Assembly (NCBI RefSeq): GCF_900166965.1
Contig: NZ_FUZI01000002.1
Coordinates: forward strand, 527,342-591,341
From: Photobacterium piscicola
Lineage (GTDB): Bacteria > Pseudomonadota > Gammaproteobacteria > Enterobacterales > Vibrionaceae
DNA length: 64,000 nt
Direction: 5' to 3'
Shown in pieces: positions 18,880 to 27,922 of the stretch (position 1 is the first letter of the stretch; every line of letters starts with the position of its first letter). The translations under genes were made by a program, and so were the position numbers. The notes beneath the pieces are model-generated. The model had not been told where the DNA came from, ran no database searches, and worked only from the letters and a program-made list of their open reading frames with translations.

Positions 18880-19338
18880 TTACTTTTTCGCAATAGGATC
18901 GACGAAAGTAACCGCCATATCCCAAGGTTGTTCAATCCAAGTATCTTGTGGAATACTAACAACAAAATCATCAACTAAATGCTGACCCGCAGGCTTAGCA
19001 CATACTGTTACAAACTTAGCGCGTGGGTACATTTCACGAATTTTTTCAGCAGTACCACCAGTATCAACCAAGTCATCAACCACGATAAAGCCTTCACCGT
19101 CACCATCAGCTTGCTTGATCACTTTCATATCTCGCTGGTGATCATGATCGTAGCTTGCGATACATACGGTATCAACATGACGAATGCCTAATTCGCGCGC
19201 CAAAATAGCAGCTGGCACTAAACCGCCACGACTAACTGCAATAATACCTGTCCACTGCTCTGCTGGTAGCAATTTTTCTGCTAGCTGGCGCGTGTACATT
19301 TGCATGTTATCCCAAGTGATGACGAATTTATTACTCAT
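18880..19338 (-). CDS. gpt: Xanthine-guanine phosphoribosyltransferase
   Basis: A 152-residue type I phosphoribosyltransferase that converts xanthine, guanine and hypoxanthine to nucleotides with PRPP. The PRPP loop is [14 protein letters not shown] and the N-terminal segment [18 protein letters not shown] is the usual one. The length is identical to E. coli Gpt. A purine permease gene lies just upstream in the same direction, which makes a purine salvage pair. Confidence 0.97.
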   Translation of the reverse strand: MSNKFVITWDNMQMYTRQLAEKLLPAEQWTGIIAVSRGGLVPAAILARELGIRHVDTVCIASYDHDHQRDMKVIKQADGDGEGFIVVDDLVDTGGTAEKIREMYPRAKFVTVCAKPAGQHLVDDFVVSIPQDTWIEQPWDMAVTFVDPIAKK

Positions 19339-19406
19339 AGTAAAACAACCTCTGAAACAGCGATTTAAAACCGCATAAATTTATGTAAACGTATATAACA
19401 TTACGC

Positions 19407-20696
19407 TTATAAGAAAATAATCTTCGCAAGAAATAGCGCTGAAATAACCCATACACTAATGTTTACTTCACGTCCCTTGCCACTCAATGCTTTTACGACC
19501 GCAAATGTGATAAAACCAAGACCAATACCTTCCGCAATTGAATAAGTTAAAGGCATTAGTAAACACACAACCACCACCGGCGCCGCTTCTGTTAAATCTC
19601 GCCACTCAATCGATACCAAACCTGACATCATTAAAATCGCGACATAAAACAGCGCACCCGCCGTTGCATAGGCTGGAACCATTCCAGCCAATGGGGCAAA
19701 AAATAAGGCTAATAAGAATAACACGCCAACTGTTACGGCTGTTAGACCTGTACGACCGCCAACTGCGACACCCGACACACTCTCAACAAAAGATGTGGTA
19801 TTTGACGTCCCCAATAGTGCACCAATCGAGGTTGCAGTACTGTCGGCTAATAGTGCTCGGTTTAAACGCGGTAATTTTCCGTCTTCACCAATTAAGTTTG
19901 CTTTAGTTGCAACACCGACCAATGTGCCTGCGGTATCAAACAAATCAACAAACAAAAAGGCAAACACAATTGAAATTAACCCCACTTCCATCGCGCCTGA
20001 AAAATCAAGCTGCATAAAGGTTGGAGCAATGCTTGGTGGCATTGACATAATGCCGTTGTAATCCACTTCACCAACAATAATGCTGATTGCAGTTACAATT
20101 AAAATCGCAATTAATACCGCCGCTTTAAAACCACGTTGTACTAAAGAAATCGTCAGGAAAAAACCGAGTGCAGCCATTATTGCTGGAAAACTGGTTAAAT
20201 CACCGGCGGTGACTAATGTTGCAGGACTCGCCACAACAATGCCTGATGTTTGCAAAGCAATGAACGCTAAAAACAGACCAATACCGGCTGAAATACCGAT
20301 ACGTAATGAATGAGGAATCGCGTTGATAATCCATTCACGGACGCGCATAACACTCAATGCAATAAAGCATAAGCCAGATAAAAATACTGCTGCTAATGCC
20401 ACTTGCCATGTATGACCCATACCTAAAACAACGGTATAAGTAAAAAAGGCGTTAAGTCCCATGCCCGGTGCTTGTGCGACAGGATAGTTAGCATAAAAAC
20501 CCATCACAAAGCAGCCAATCATTGCCGCTAAACAAGTAGCAACAAACACTGAACCTTGATCCATTCCTGTACTGGCTAGCATAGTGGGGTTTACAAAAAT
20601 AATATAAGCCATTGTCAGGAAGGTAGTAACACCTGCCATAATTTCAGTGCGCACAGTTGTGCCATTTTCAGTGAGTTTAAATAACTTTTCTAGCAT
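19407..20696 (-). CDS. NCS2 family purine permease (AdeP/GhxP group)
   Basis: A 429-residue membrane protein with about 12-14 hydrophobic spans. The motifs TTFLTMAYIIFVNP, QAPGMGLNAFFTY and DLFDTAGTLVG place it in the AzgA-like branch of NCS2 that imports adenine, guanine or hypoxanthine with protons; the start MLEKLFKLTENGTTVRTE resembles E. coli AdeP, but substrate choice cannot be read from sequence alone. The open frame extends to 20804; the ATG at 20696 begins the family N-terminus. A PurR-type operator lies about 55 bases upstream and gpt is 68 bases downstream. Confidence 0.92.
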   Translation of the reverse strand: MLEKLFKLTENGTTVRTEIMAGVTTFLTMAYIIFVNPTMLASTGMDQGSVFVATCLAAMIGCFVMGFYANYPVAQAPGMGLNAFFTYTVVLGMGHTWQVALAAVFLSGLCFIALSVMRVREWIINAIPHSLRIGISAGIGLFLAFIALQTSGIVVASPATLVTAGDLTSFPAIMAALGFFLTISLVQRGFKAAVLIAILIVTAISIIVGEVDYNGIMSMPPSIAPTFMQLDFSGAMEVGLISIVFAFLFVDLFDTAGTLVGVATKANLIGEDGKLPRLNRALLADSTATSIGALLGTSNTTSFVESVSGVAVGGRTGLTAVTVGVLFLLALFFAPLAGMVPAYATAGALFYVAILMMSGLVSIEWRDLTEAAPVVVVCLLMPLTYSIAEGIGLGFITFAVVKALSGKGREVNISVWVISALFLAKIIFL

Positions 20697-20748
20697 GCTT
20701 CTCGGTTCCTTAGAGATACGCAATAAAGTAACAAACAACGCCAAGAAA

Positions 20749-20764
20749 TAGAAAACGATTGCGC
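20749..20764 (-). promoter_or_regulatory. PurR-type operator of the purine permease
   Basis: On the minus strand GCGCAATCGTTTTCTA fits the PurR consensus (ACGCAAACGTTTNCNT) well and shares GCGCAATCGTTT with the glyA site at 54590-54605. Confidence 0.72.
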
Positions 20765-21013
20765 AATCCATTTCGGGGCTGATTATAATCATGCGATCAC
20801 GCAATTTCCAGATTTTATCGTTGAAAAGCGTAAAACAATAACTATCAGTCTTGATATAACTTAAGTAACGTCTATTTAAAGTATATTTATCAGTTAATTA
20901 AAAATAAAACATCCATGGCTATTTTTTGAACATTTACTTTTTAAATAACTAAACAAGTGTTAATAAAGGCCGATAACCAGAATAAAAATGAGGGTATAAC
21001 ATAAAAAGCAGCT

Positions 21014-21043
21014 AAAAAAACGCCACTTCAAAGGGAAGTGGCG
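21014..21043 (-). terminator. Terminator of the VcdRP-like RNA
   Basis: CGCCACTTC / GAAGTGGCG (21021-21029, 21035-21043), a perfect 9-bp GC-rich stem with a five-base loop, followed on the minus strand by seven T. Confidence 0.92.
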
Positions 21044-21150
21044 GCAGAATGTTGCAGATAACTGGATAGTGTTATCGAGATATTCTTAATTTAAGGGGAT
21101 GAACAAACTTGCATTTGTTTCGTTGAAAGCAACAAAACAATAAAATCTAA

Positions 21151-21240
21151 TTAGTAACGGTACGGCGTTGGGTAATGGAAGTTACTTGTATATACAGTAC
21201 GGTTATTCCAAAAATGTGTCATTGAAGAAAAAATTTTCAT
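21151..21240 (-). CDS. vcdP: 29-residue small protein, VcdP-like
   Basis: The peptide starts MKIFSSMTHFWNNRTVYT and ends NFHYPTPYRY. AAGGTG stands six bases before the ATG. It is rich in aromatic residues and has no membrane segment. It is the only good ORF of a short transcript bounded by a clear promoter and terminator, which argues that it is translated. V. cholerae VcdP is, from memory, also 29 residues long and binds citrate synthase; assignment here rests on size, context and regulation, not on an alignment. Confidence 0.66.
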   Translation of the reverse strand: MKIFSSMTHFWNNRTVYTSNFHYPTPYRY

Positions 21241-21389
21241 TTAAATCACCTTAGTCATAAGTACACCAACGTCATCGTTAGTGGCTTGCCATCGCGGCTC
21301 ACTTATTCTCGGTTCCTTGGAGGCGATATCTCGGGTTCATCCTGAACGTGTCGTGTTAATCATTGTGCCTATCAATCGGGCATGACTAA

Positions 21390-21418
21390 ACTATAGCCAA
21401 AATGAAATAAATTTACAA
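21390..21418 (-). promoter_or_regulatory. Promoter of the VcdRP-like RNA
   Basis: On the minus strand TTGTAA (-35, 21418-21413) and TATAGT (-10, 21395-21390) are separated by exactly 17 bases. A CRP-like half-site TGTGATCTAC lies just upstream (21440-21431), near the distance of an activator overlapping the -35 region. Confidence 0.78.
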
Positions 21419-21440
21419 CGTTTTTTTTAAGTAGATCACA

Positions 21441-21777
21441 TTTTCTGCTTTTTTAACTTGAGATATGGCTTTTCGTGTAAATTTATTACATTATTATTTG
21501 GTTATATTTCAATCCCTCTCTTTTTGGATGTTTTTCAGCACATTTGATCATATAAAAGACATAACCACAATTATGATTGAGGATAACGGCATCAGTGCCG
21601 TAATAATCGCAGAAATCAGTGCTATAAGATTTTATTATTTGCCCTATCTCCCCTAAAGGCAGAGTGATATGCTAAAACCAAAGCGATAAAAACACTCGCT
21701 ACCTATTTTGTCATTTTACGGCTAAGACCCTACAAAATGACACTAGCCCAGTCTCGTATATTAAAAGGAAGGCTACC
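21441..21777. other. Upstream region of pepD
   Basis: Non-coding as far as I can see. It contains a small hairpin ACGGCA-TCAG-TGCCGT at about 21586-21601 and a 9-bp inverted repeat TGTCATTTT / AAAATGACA (21709-21717, 21734-21742) within the likely pepD leader. A 63-codon rightward frame at 21465-21656 lacks a good ribosome site and is not called. Confidence 0.5.
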
Positions 21778-23238
21778 GTGTCTGAAATTACTCAACTATC
21801 ACCAAAAGCTGTTTGGCATTTCTTTGATCAGATTTGTTCAATCCCTCACCCTTCTAAATATGAAGAGCAACTAGCACAATACATTGTGTCGTTCGCACAG
21901 GCGGAAGGATTAGATGTTCGTCGTGATAATGCCGGCAACGTTATTATTAAAAAACCAGCAACAGCTGGCATGGAAAACCGTAAAGGCGTTGTACTTCAAG
22001 CACACATTGATATGGTGCCACAAAAAAATGAAGACACTGTCCACGACTTTACTCAAGATCCAATTCTGCCATTTATTGATGGTGAATGGGTAACGGCGAC
22101 AGGCACAACACTAGGTGCAGACAATGGCATGGGTATGGCTACCTGCCTTGCCATTCTAGCGGCTAAAGACATCGAACATGGTCCATTAGAAGTATTATTA
22201 ACCATCGATGAAGAAACAGGCATGACAGGTGCTTTTGGTTTGGAAGCAGGCTGGCTTGAGGGTGATATTCTATTGAATACTGACTCTGAGCAAGAAGGCG
22301 AAGTTTACATGGGTTGCGCAGGCGGTGTTGATGTTGCGTTGACCATTGATATTCAACGCGAAGCTGTTCCGGCTGAACATCAAGCAATTAAATTAGTTGT
22401 TAAAGGCCTAAAAGGCGGTCACTCAGGCTGTGATATTCATACTGGTCGTGGTAACGCGAATAAAATAATGGCGCGTTTCTTAGTGGGTCATGCTAATGAG
22501 CTTGATTTACGTATCAACAATTTCACTGGTGGTAGCTTACGTAATGCCCTACCACGTGAAGCAAGCGTTGTTGCAACATTACCAGCGGCAAATATCGATA
22601 AGCTTAATACGTTATTTGCTCATTACCAACAAATCGTTAGTGCTGAATTAGGCCATGTTGAAACTGACATTACCTTATTTACTGAAGCATGTGCACAACC
22701 TAGCGATGTTATGGTACTGGCTGACCAAACACGTTTAATGCATACGTTAAATGTTTGTCCTAACGGTGTTATTCGCATGAGCGATGATATTGAAGGCGTA
22801 GTAGAAACATCATTAAACATGGGTGTCATCACGACTGAAACAAACACAGTAACGATCCTATGTCTGATTCGTTCATTGATCGATTCTGGTCGTAGCTACG
22901 TTGAAGGTATGTTGCAATCATTAGCGGCACTTACTGGCGCACAGTGTGTTTCATCTGGCGCATACCCAGGTTGGAAACCTGATGCTGATTCTGAAATCAT
23001 GCAAGTATTCCGTGATACCTATCAGCAGATGTATGGAAATAAACCTAACATCATGGTGATCCACGCTGGTCTTGAGTGTGGCCTATTTAAAGAACCATAC
23101 CCAGAAATGGATATGCTATCTTTTGGCCCAACAATCAAATTCCCTCACTCTCCAGATGAGAAAGTGAAAATTGATACCGTACAAATGTTCTGGGATCAAA
23201 TGCTAGCGATTCTGAAAAATATTCCTGTTAAAAAATAA
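21778..23238 (+). CDS. pepD: Aminoacyl-histidine dipeptidase (peptidase D)
   Basis: A 486-residue M20-family zinc dipeptidase that cleaves carnosine-like and other dipeptides in the cytoplasm. Metal-site motifs are visible: VLQAHIDMVPQ, GADNGMGMA, TIDEETGMTGA and LNTDSEQEGEV, with a C-terminal GPTIKFPHSPDE. The start is a GTG at 21778 preceded by AGGAAGG. The length matches E. coli PepD (485). A terminator shared with dinB follows. Confidence 0.97.
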   Translation: MSEITQLSPKAVWHFFDQICSIPHPSKYEEQLAQYIVSFAQAEGLDVRRDNAGNVIIKKPATAGMENRKGVVLQAHIDMVPQKNEDTVHDFTQDPILPFIDGEWVTATGTTLGADNGMGMATCLAILAAKDIEHGPLEVLLTIDEETGMTGAFGLEAGWLEGDILLNTDSEQEGEVYMGCAGGVDVALTIDIQREAVPAEHQAIKLVVKGLKGGHSGCDIHTGRGNANKIMARFLVGHANELDLRINNFTGGSLRNALPREASVVATLPAANIDKLNTLFAHYQQIVSAELGHVETDITLFTEACAQPSDVMVLADQTRLMHTLNVCPNGVIRMSDDIEGVVETSLNMGVITTETNTVTILCLIRSLIDSGRSYVEGMLQSLAALTGAQCVSSGAYPGWKPDADSEIMQVFRDTYQQMYGNKPNIMVIHAGLECGLFKEPYPEMDMLSFGPTIKFPHSPDEKVKIDTVQMFWDQMLAILKNIPVKK

Positions 23239-23262
23239 CTCGAATAATTGAAGTATGAATTC

Positions 23263-23288
23263 AAAACGGGCCTCGTGCCCGTTTTTTA
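23263..23288. terminator. Bidirectional terminator between pepD and dinB
   Basis: AAAACGGGC / GCCCGTTTT with loop CTCGT and T-rich flanks; the two genes converge on it. Confidence 0.88.
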
Positions 23289-23298
23289 TTGGGGTGTA

Positions 23299-24387
23299 TT
23301 AATCTTTATTATTATCAAAACTAAATGATAACTGCTGGGCTTTTAATCCTTGATCTAAACCCACACTTAATCCAATAAGACGAATTTCTCGTCCTTGTTG
23401 ACGTGTCAGTGCTTCTGTTAACAGTGGTATAAATTGCTGTTTATCCAATAACGGGTAACTATGCTCTACTGTTGTTTGCTGAAAATCGGCAAATTTTAAT
23501 TTTACCCCTTGTTTAGCAATATTCAGTTGCGGCCGTACTTTTCGCAACCGCTGTTCAAGCTCTAAATGTAAGTGCTCAATTACCTGCCAACATTCGTCAT
23601 AACTGGCTATATTTTTACTAAACGTACGTTCAACGCCAACAGATTTTCGCTGACGTTCCACAATCACTTCACGCTCATCGATACCATGGGCACGTAACCA
23701 TAATGATTGTCCAAACTTACCGAACTGTTGCAGTAGCTGCTGTTGTGCATAATTTTGAACATCACGGCCGACATACAATCCTTGTTGATGTAGTTTTTGA
23801 ATAGTGACTTTCCCAACCCCTGGAATTTTCTCCAGTTTTAGCTCTGCGACAAAGTCATCCACTTGTTCGGGGGTTACTACATATTGACCATTGGGCTTAT
23901 TAAGATCAGATGCTACTTTTGCAATAAATTTAACCGGAGCAATGCCAGCAGATGCCGTTAGTTGCAACTCTTGTTCTATAGCTTGTCGAATATGTTGTGC
24001 AATCAAGGTTGCAGAGCCGTGCAACATCTCACAATCACTGACATCTAAATAAGCTTCATCTAATGATAACGGTTCAATTTTATCGGTGTAGCGAGCAAAG
24101 ATAGCCCGTATTTGCTGAGAAACTTGACGATATATTTCCATTCGTCCATGCACTAACGTTAAATGCGGGCACAGTTTCATTGCTTGTGCAGTCGGCATTG
24201 CTGAATGCACCCCATATTTACGGGCGAGATAATTACATGTGCTCACCACCCCTCGTTGCTCAGAACGCCCACCAATAGCGATTGGAATATCACGTAAAGC
24301 CGGGTTATCACGCATTTCAACAGCTGCATAAAAGCAATCCATATCAACATGGATAATTTTACGTTGGATAGACAATGGATTGGTCAC
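23299..24387 (-). CDS. dinB: DNA polymerase IV
   Basis: A 362-residue Y-family translesion polymerase. Catalytic acidic residues are in DMDCFYAAVE (Asp15) and SLDEAYLDVS; the helix-hairpin-helix KIPGVGKVTIQKL and the little-finger region follow. The C-terminal LKAQQLSFSFD resembles a beta-clamp-binding motif (QLSF). A perfect LexA-type operator lies about 33 bases upstream, so it should be induced by DNA damage. Confidence 0.97.
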   Translation of the reverse strand: MTNPLSIQRKIIHVDMDCFYAAVEMRDNPALRDIPIAIGGRSEQRGVVSTCNYLARKYGVHSAMPTAQAMKLCPHLTLVHGRMEIYRQVSQQIRAIFARYTDKIEPLSLDEAYLDVSDCEMLHGSATLIAQHIRQAIEQELQLTASAGIAPVKFIAKVASDLNKPNGQYVVTPEQVDDFVAELKLEKIPGVGKVTIQKLHQQGLYVGRDVQNYAQQQLLQQFGKFGQSLWLRAHGIDEREVIVERQRKSVGVERTFSKNIASYDECWQVIEHLHLELEQRLRKVRPQLNIAKQGVKLKFADFQQTTVEHSYPLLDKQQFIPLLTEALTRQQGREIRLIGLSVGLDQGLKAQQLSFSFDNNKD

Positions 24388-24419
24388 AGCAAATACTCAT
24401 TGATGAACACAGCAAATAA

Positions 24420-24435
24420 CTGTTTTTATATACAG
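24420..24435 (-). promoter_or_regulatory. LexA (SOS) box of dinB
   Basis: CTGT-TTTTATAT-ACAG is an exact CTGTN8ACAG match with an AT-rich centre, located just upstream of dinB. Confidence 0.88.
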
Positions 24436-24570
24436 TCATTATACGACAATTTACTGAATCAGTGCCAATATAGCAATGACCATTTTTCCAAATGGGGCGA
24501 TGGAGAATGTAACAGAAGCTACATCACAGCACTTTTTTATCGGCTTGGATTTCATTTAAATTACACTCAT

Positions 24571-24613
24571 AAAAAAACCCAGGTATGACAATTTCGTTGT
24601 CGTACCTAGGTTT
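24571..24613 (-). terminator. Terminator of the nqr-apbE-nqrM genes
   Basis: A 17-bp imperfect stem (AAACCCAGGTATGACAA / TTGTCGTACCTAGGTTT) with loop TTTCG, followed by a T run on the minus strand, about 40 bases after nqrM. Confidence 0.9.
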
Positions 24614-24652
24614 CAGAGTAAGTAATAACTTACATTGTGTGATTAAAACCGA

Positions 24653-24874
24653 TTATATAATCTGATTTTTCTTCCATTCAGCCTGACGTGCAGCACGAGC
24701 TTCTCGTTTTTTACGTGCATCACACGGTTCAGGACAATCACATTCTTTTGCGATACCAATGCCGTCTAAACCGCCACAACTACCACTAACAGACTTACGC
24801 TGAAAAATATACCCTACTGCCATTGCAATAATAACCAGTAGAAAAACAGCAAATGTTACTAAATAAATTGCCAT
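24653..24874 (-). CDS. nqrM: Na+-NQR maturation protein NqrM
   Basis: A 73-residue protein with an N-terminal membrane segment (VTFAVFLLVIIAMAVGYIF) and four conserved cysteines (GSCGG, then ECDCPEPC). NqrM is needed to build the Na+-NQR complex, probably for the iron site between NqrD and NqrE. It lies 11 bases after apbE, the usual order at the end of the nqr cluster. Confidence 0.93.
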   Translation of the reverse strand: MAIYLVTFAVFLLVIIAMAVGYIFQRKSVSGSCGGLDGIGIAKECDCPEPCDARKKREARAARQAEWKKNQII

Positions 24875-24885
24875 GGAAGCCTCTA

Positions 24886-25911
24886 TTATTTTTTATCTAC
24901 GTATTGCTCAAAAGTCTTTGATTTGTATTCAACAAAGCCATCTTTGGTTTTTACAATCAACATAACAGGAATATTTTCTTGGTTTGCGAGTGCAATTGAT
25001 TCATCCTCACCCATTACAGAGAAGGTTGTCGCATAAGCATCTGCCGTCATGCATGATGGCGCAATAACAGTTACCGACACTACATGATTATCAATAGGAC
25101 GGCCAGTTTTAGGGTTAATCAAGTGTGAATAACGTACGCCATTTTCATCAAAGTAATTACGATAATCACCTGATGTTGCAATCGCCATATCACCCGCCTG
25201 AAGAATTTCTTGTACCGCACGTTCATTCTCTACTGGTTTTTCAACAGCAATACGCCATAAAACATTGGCTTGATTTTTACCTTGCAAGCGAAGCTCACCA
25301 CCGACATCAACCATGAAGTTTTTAACGTGTAAATCATCTTTTAGATAATCAGCAACCACATCAACACCATAGCCTTTAGCGATTGATGATAAATCGACAT
25401 ATAACTTAGCTTCATCTTTAATAAGTTTATTATCAGGTAAAACTTTCACATGCTGATAACCCACTTCAGATAAGCGAGTCGTCACTTCTTTATCGGTTGG
25501 AATTGATTCAGGGCGTGCTTCAGGGCCAAAGCTCCATAAATTAACCACAGGTCCAACAGTCACATCATAAGCACCATTACTAACCTTAGAGATACGTAAG
25601 GCTTCAGTGATCACTTTCGCGGTTGCCGCAGAGACAGGAAAAGCTTTATTGGCTGGCGCTTGATTAAATAAACTTAATTCTGAATTTGGACGGTAAGTCG
25701 ACATTTGATCGTTAACTAACTCTAAACGACGATCGATCTCTTTTTGAATTTCTTTTGCTGTTGGCAAACCATCTTGATTTATTATTTTAATTGAATAATA
25801 GGTTCCCATTGTCGAGCCATTAATAGTGATTTGCTGACGCTGATCACTACAGCCGGCAAGCGCTAACAATGCTGTAATCACAAATACAGCCCGAATAAGG
25901 AACATTTTCAT
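24886..25911 (-). CDS. apbE: FAD:protein FMN transferase (lipoprotein ApbE)
   Basis: A 341-residue exported flavin transferase that links FMN covalently to threonine in target proteins, here NqrB and NqrC. The signal ends in lipobox LAGC with Cys21. The motifs GSTMGTYYSI, DLSSIAKGYGVD and GGELRLQGKN are characteristic, and TADAYATTFSVMG is near the C-terminus. It sits between nqrF and nqrM, next to its substrates. Confidence 0.96.
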   Translation of the reverse strand: MKMFLIRAVFVITALLALAGCSDQRQQITINGSTMGTYYSIKIINQDGLPTAKEIQKEIDRRLELVNDQMSTYRPNSELSLFNQAPANKAFPVSAATAKVITEALRISKVSNGAYDVTVGPVVNLWSFGPEARPESIPTDKEVTTRLSEVGYQHVKVLPDNKLIKDEAKLYVDLSSIAKGYGVDVVADYLKDDLHVKNFMVDVGGELRLQGKNQANVLWRIAVEKPVENERAVQEILQAGDMAIATSGDYRNYFDENGVRYSHLINPKTGRPIDNHVVSVTVIAPSCMTADAYATTFSVMGEDESIALANQENIPVMLIVKTKDGFVEYKSKTFEQYVDKK

Positions 25912-26020
25912 TCAACTACTCCAATGAAATAAAGGTAATTTTTACTCTAGGGACCATAGTTAGTCATTACTAACTGATAATAACCACAATAAAAATAACA
26001 TTATTATTCATTAATAATGA

Positions 26021-26048
26021 AAAAGGCTGACCTTAATAGGCCAGCCTT
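26021..26048 (-). terminator. Terminator after nqrF
   Basis: AAGGCTGACC / GGCCAGCCTT with a six-base loop and T run on the minus strand. It separates nqrABCDEF from apbE-nqrM and may allow partial read-through. Confidence 0.87.
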
Positions 26049-26071
26049 CTTTCAAGGCGAAGGGCTAGTAA

Positions 26072-27295
26072 TTAGCCACCGAAATCATCCAATAGAATGT
26101 TTTCATCTTCAACACCAAGATCTTTCAGCATGCTGATAACAGCTGCGTTCATCATTGGTGGACCACACATGTAGTACTCACAATCTTCAGGTGCTTCATG
26201 ATCACGTAAGTAGTTTTCATAAAGAACGTTGTGAATAAAGCCAGTGTAACCATCCCAATTATCTTCAGGCTGTGGATCTGATAGCGCACAATGCCATACA
26301 AAGTTAGGGTTCTCTGCAGCTAGTGCATCAAAATCCTCTTCATAGAACATTTCACGCTTAGAACGTGCACCGTACCAGTAAGACATCTTACGCTTAGAGT
26401 GTAGACGCTTAAGTTGGTCGAAGATATGTGAACGCATTGGCGCCATACCTGCACCACCACCTACGAATACCATTTCATTTTCAGTGTCTTTCGCGAAGAA
26501 CTCACCGAAAGGACCAGAAATAGTACACTTGTCACCTTCTTTCAGTGACCAGATGAATGATGACATTTGACCAGGAGCTACATCAGGATTATTCGGCGGC
26601 GGCGTAGCAATACGTACGTTTAGCAAAATAATACCGAACTCTTCTGGGTAGTTAGCCATTGAGTAAGCACGGATGATATCTTCATCAACCTTAGACTCGT
26701 AGCGGAACAAGTTAAACTTATCCCAGTCGCCACGGTACTCTTCTGGTACATCAAAGTCTGAGTATTTAATGTGGTGAGCCGGTGCTTCAATCTGAATGTA
26801 ACCACCAGCACGGAAAGGTACTGTTTCGCCATCAGGAATTTGAAGCTTAAGCTCTTTAATGAAGGTTGCTTTGTTATCGTTAGAAATAACAGAACATTCC
26901 CACTTCTTCACACCAAAAATTTCTTCAGGAAGCTCGATGTCCATGTCAGATTTAACGTTAACCTGACACGCTAGACGTTCGCCTTCACGTGCTTCACCTT
27001 TAGAAATGTGATCAAGCTCTGTTGGTAGAATATCACCACCACCAGATTTAACTTTTACACGACACTGACCACAAGAGCCACCGCCACCACATGCTGATGA
27101 TACGAAAATACCGTTAGCAGAAAGTGCATTCAGTAGTTTACCGCCCGCACCTGTAGTGATCGCTTTTTCTGGATCGCCGTTTACTGAGATAGTAATGTCA
27201 CCTGATGGTACTAGCTTAGATTTAGCGAATAAAATCACTAAAACTAGAGCCAGGATAATCAAGGTAAACATGCCTACGCCAAGAATAATATCCAT
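26072..27295 (-). CDS. nqrF: Na+-translocating NADH:quinone reductase subunit F
   Basis: A 407-residue subunit that takes electrons from NADH. It has one N-terminal membrane helix, a ferredoxin domain with 2Fe-2S cysteines 69, 75, 78 and 110 ([18 protein letters not shown]), and a FAD/NADH reductase domain ([32 protein letters not shown]). The length equals other NqrF proteins. Last gene of the six-gene nqr operon. Confidence 0.98.
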   Translation of the reverse strand: MDIILGVGMFTLIILALVLVILFAKSKLVPSGDITISVNGDPEKAITTGAGGKLLNALSANGIFVSSACGGGGSCGQCRVKVKSGGGDILPTELDHISKGEAREGERLACQVNVKSDMDIELPEEIFGVKKWECSVISNDNKATFIKELKLQIPDGETVPFRAGGYIQIEAPAHHIKYSDFDVPEEYRGDWDKFNLFRYESKVDEDIIRAYSMANYPEEFGIILLNVRIATPPPNNPDVAPGQMSSFIWSLKEGDKCTISGPFGEFFAKDTENEMVFVGGGAGMAPMRSHIFDQLKRLHSKRKMSYWYGARSKREMFYEEDFDALAAENPNFVWHCALSDPQPEDNWDGYTGFIHNVLYENYLRDHEAPEDCEYYMCGPPMMNAAVISMLKDLGVEDENILLDDFGG

Positions 27296-27318
27296 TGACT
27301 ATTCCTTCCTTATCCTGA

Positions 27319-27915
27319 TTACAGCTGTACGCCAGAGAAAGACATAAAGCCTAACGCCATAAGACCAACAGTGATAAAGGTAATACCTAAACCACGAAGA
27401 CCCGCAGGTACATCTGAGTATTTCATCTTCTCACGGATACCCGCAAGCGCAACAATTGCCAACATCCAACCAACACCAGAGCCGAAGCCGTAGACGATTG
27501 ATTCTGTGAAGTTGTAATCACGTTGCACCATGAAAGATACACCACCGAAGATTGCACAGTTAACTGTGATCAACGGTAAGAAAATACCTAACGCGTTGTA
27601 TAGTGGCGGGAAGAAGCGATCAAGAACCATTTCAAGGATCTGAACCAATGCTGCGATCACACCAATGAACGTAATAAAGTTCAAGAAGCTAAGGTCAACA
27701 CCTGGGAAAATTGCACCATCTTTAAGTACATAGTTGTACACAAGATTGTTTAACGGTACAGATAGTGTCAGTACTACGATTACCGCAACACCTAGACCAA
27801 AAGAGGTCTTAACTTTCTTAGACACAGCTAGGAAAGTACACATACCCAAGAAGAAAGATAATGCCATGTTCTCGATAAAGATCGAGCGAATCAATAGGCT
27901 AATATAATGTTCCAT
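27319..27915 (-). CDS. nqrE: Na+-NQR subunit E
   Basis: A 198-residue membrane subunit with six predicted spans. The stretches [16 protein letters not shown] and TVNCAIFGG contain the conserved cysteines that with NqrD bind the intramembrane iron-sulfur site. It is homologous to NqrD and the Rnf A/E subunits; order and length fix the assignment. Confidence 0.97.
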   Translation of the reverse strand: MEHYISLLIRSIFIENMALSFFLGMCTFLAVSKKVKTSFGLGVAVIVVLTLSVPLNNLVYNYVLKDGAIFPGVDLSFLNFITFIGVIAALVQILEMVLDRFFPPLYNALGIFLPLITVNCAIFGGVSFMVQRDYNFTESIVYGFGSGVGWMLAIVALAGIREKMKYSDVPAGLRGLGITFITVGLMALGFMSFSGVQL

Positions 27916-27922
27916 ATTCCTC

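Larger units (their letters stand above)
21012..21385 (-). ncRNA. vcdRP: Candidate VcdRP-like dual-function small RNA
   Basis: A self-contained leftward transcription unit of about 370 bases: a near-consensus sigma-70 promoter (21390-21418), a CRP-like half-site (21431-21440), a 29-codon ORF with a strong ribosome site (21151-21240), a C-rich 3' part including CCCC at 21095-21098 and CCC in the terminator loop region, and an intrinsic terminator (21014-21043). From memory, Vibrio cholerae VcdRP is a CRP-controlled RNA that encodes the 29-residue VcdP, which acts on citrate synthase, while its C-rich RNA part represses PTS transporter mRNAs. The identity in peptide length and layout supports orthology, but I could not compare sequences. 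Ends are estimated from the promoter and terminator. Confidence 0.68.

Noticed and set aside
19538..20061. Rightward frames of 88-122 codons inside the purine permease gene
   Set aside because: Antisense to a conserved membrane protein gene; no ribosome sites and no family resemblance.
21465..21656. A 63-codon rightward frame upstream of pepD
   Set aside because: No usable ribosome site, composition like random AT-rich translation (many Ile, Phe, Tyr), and it overlaps the likely regulatory region of the small RNA and the pepD leader.
24349..24588. A 79-codon rightward frame overlapping the dinB start
   Set aside because: It spans the LexA box and dinB promoter and runs into the nqrM terminator; no ribosome site.
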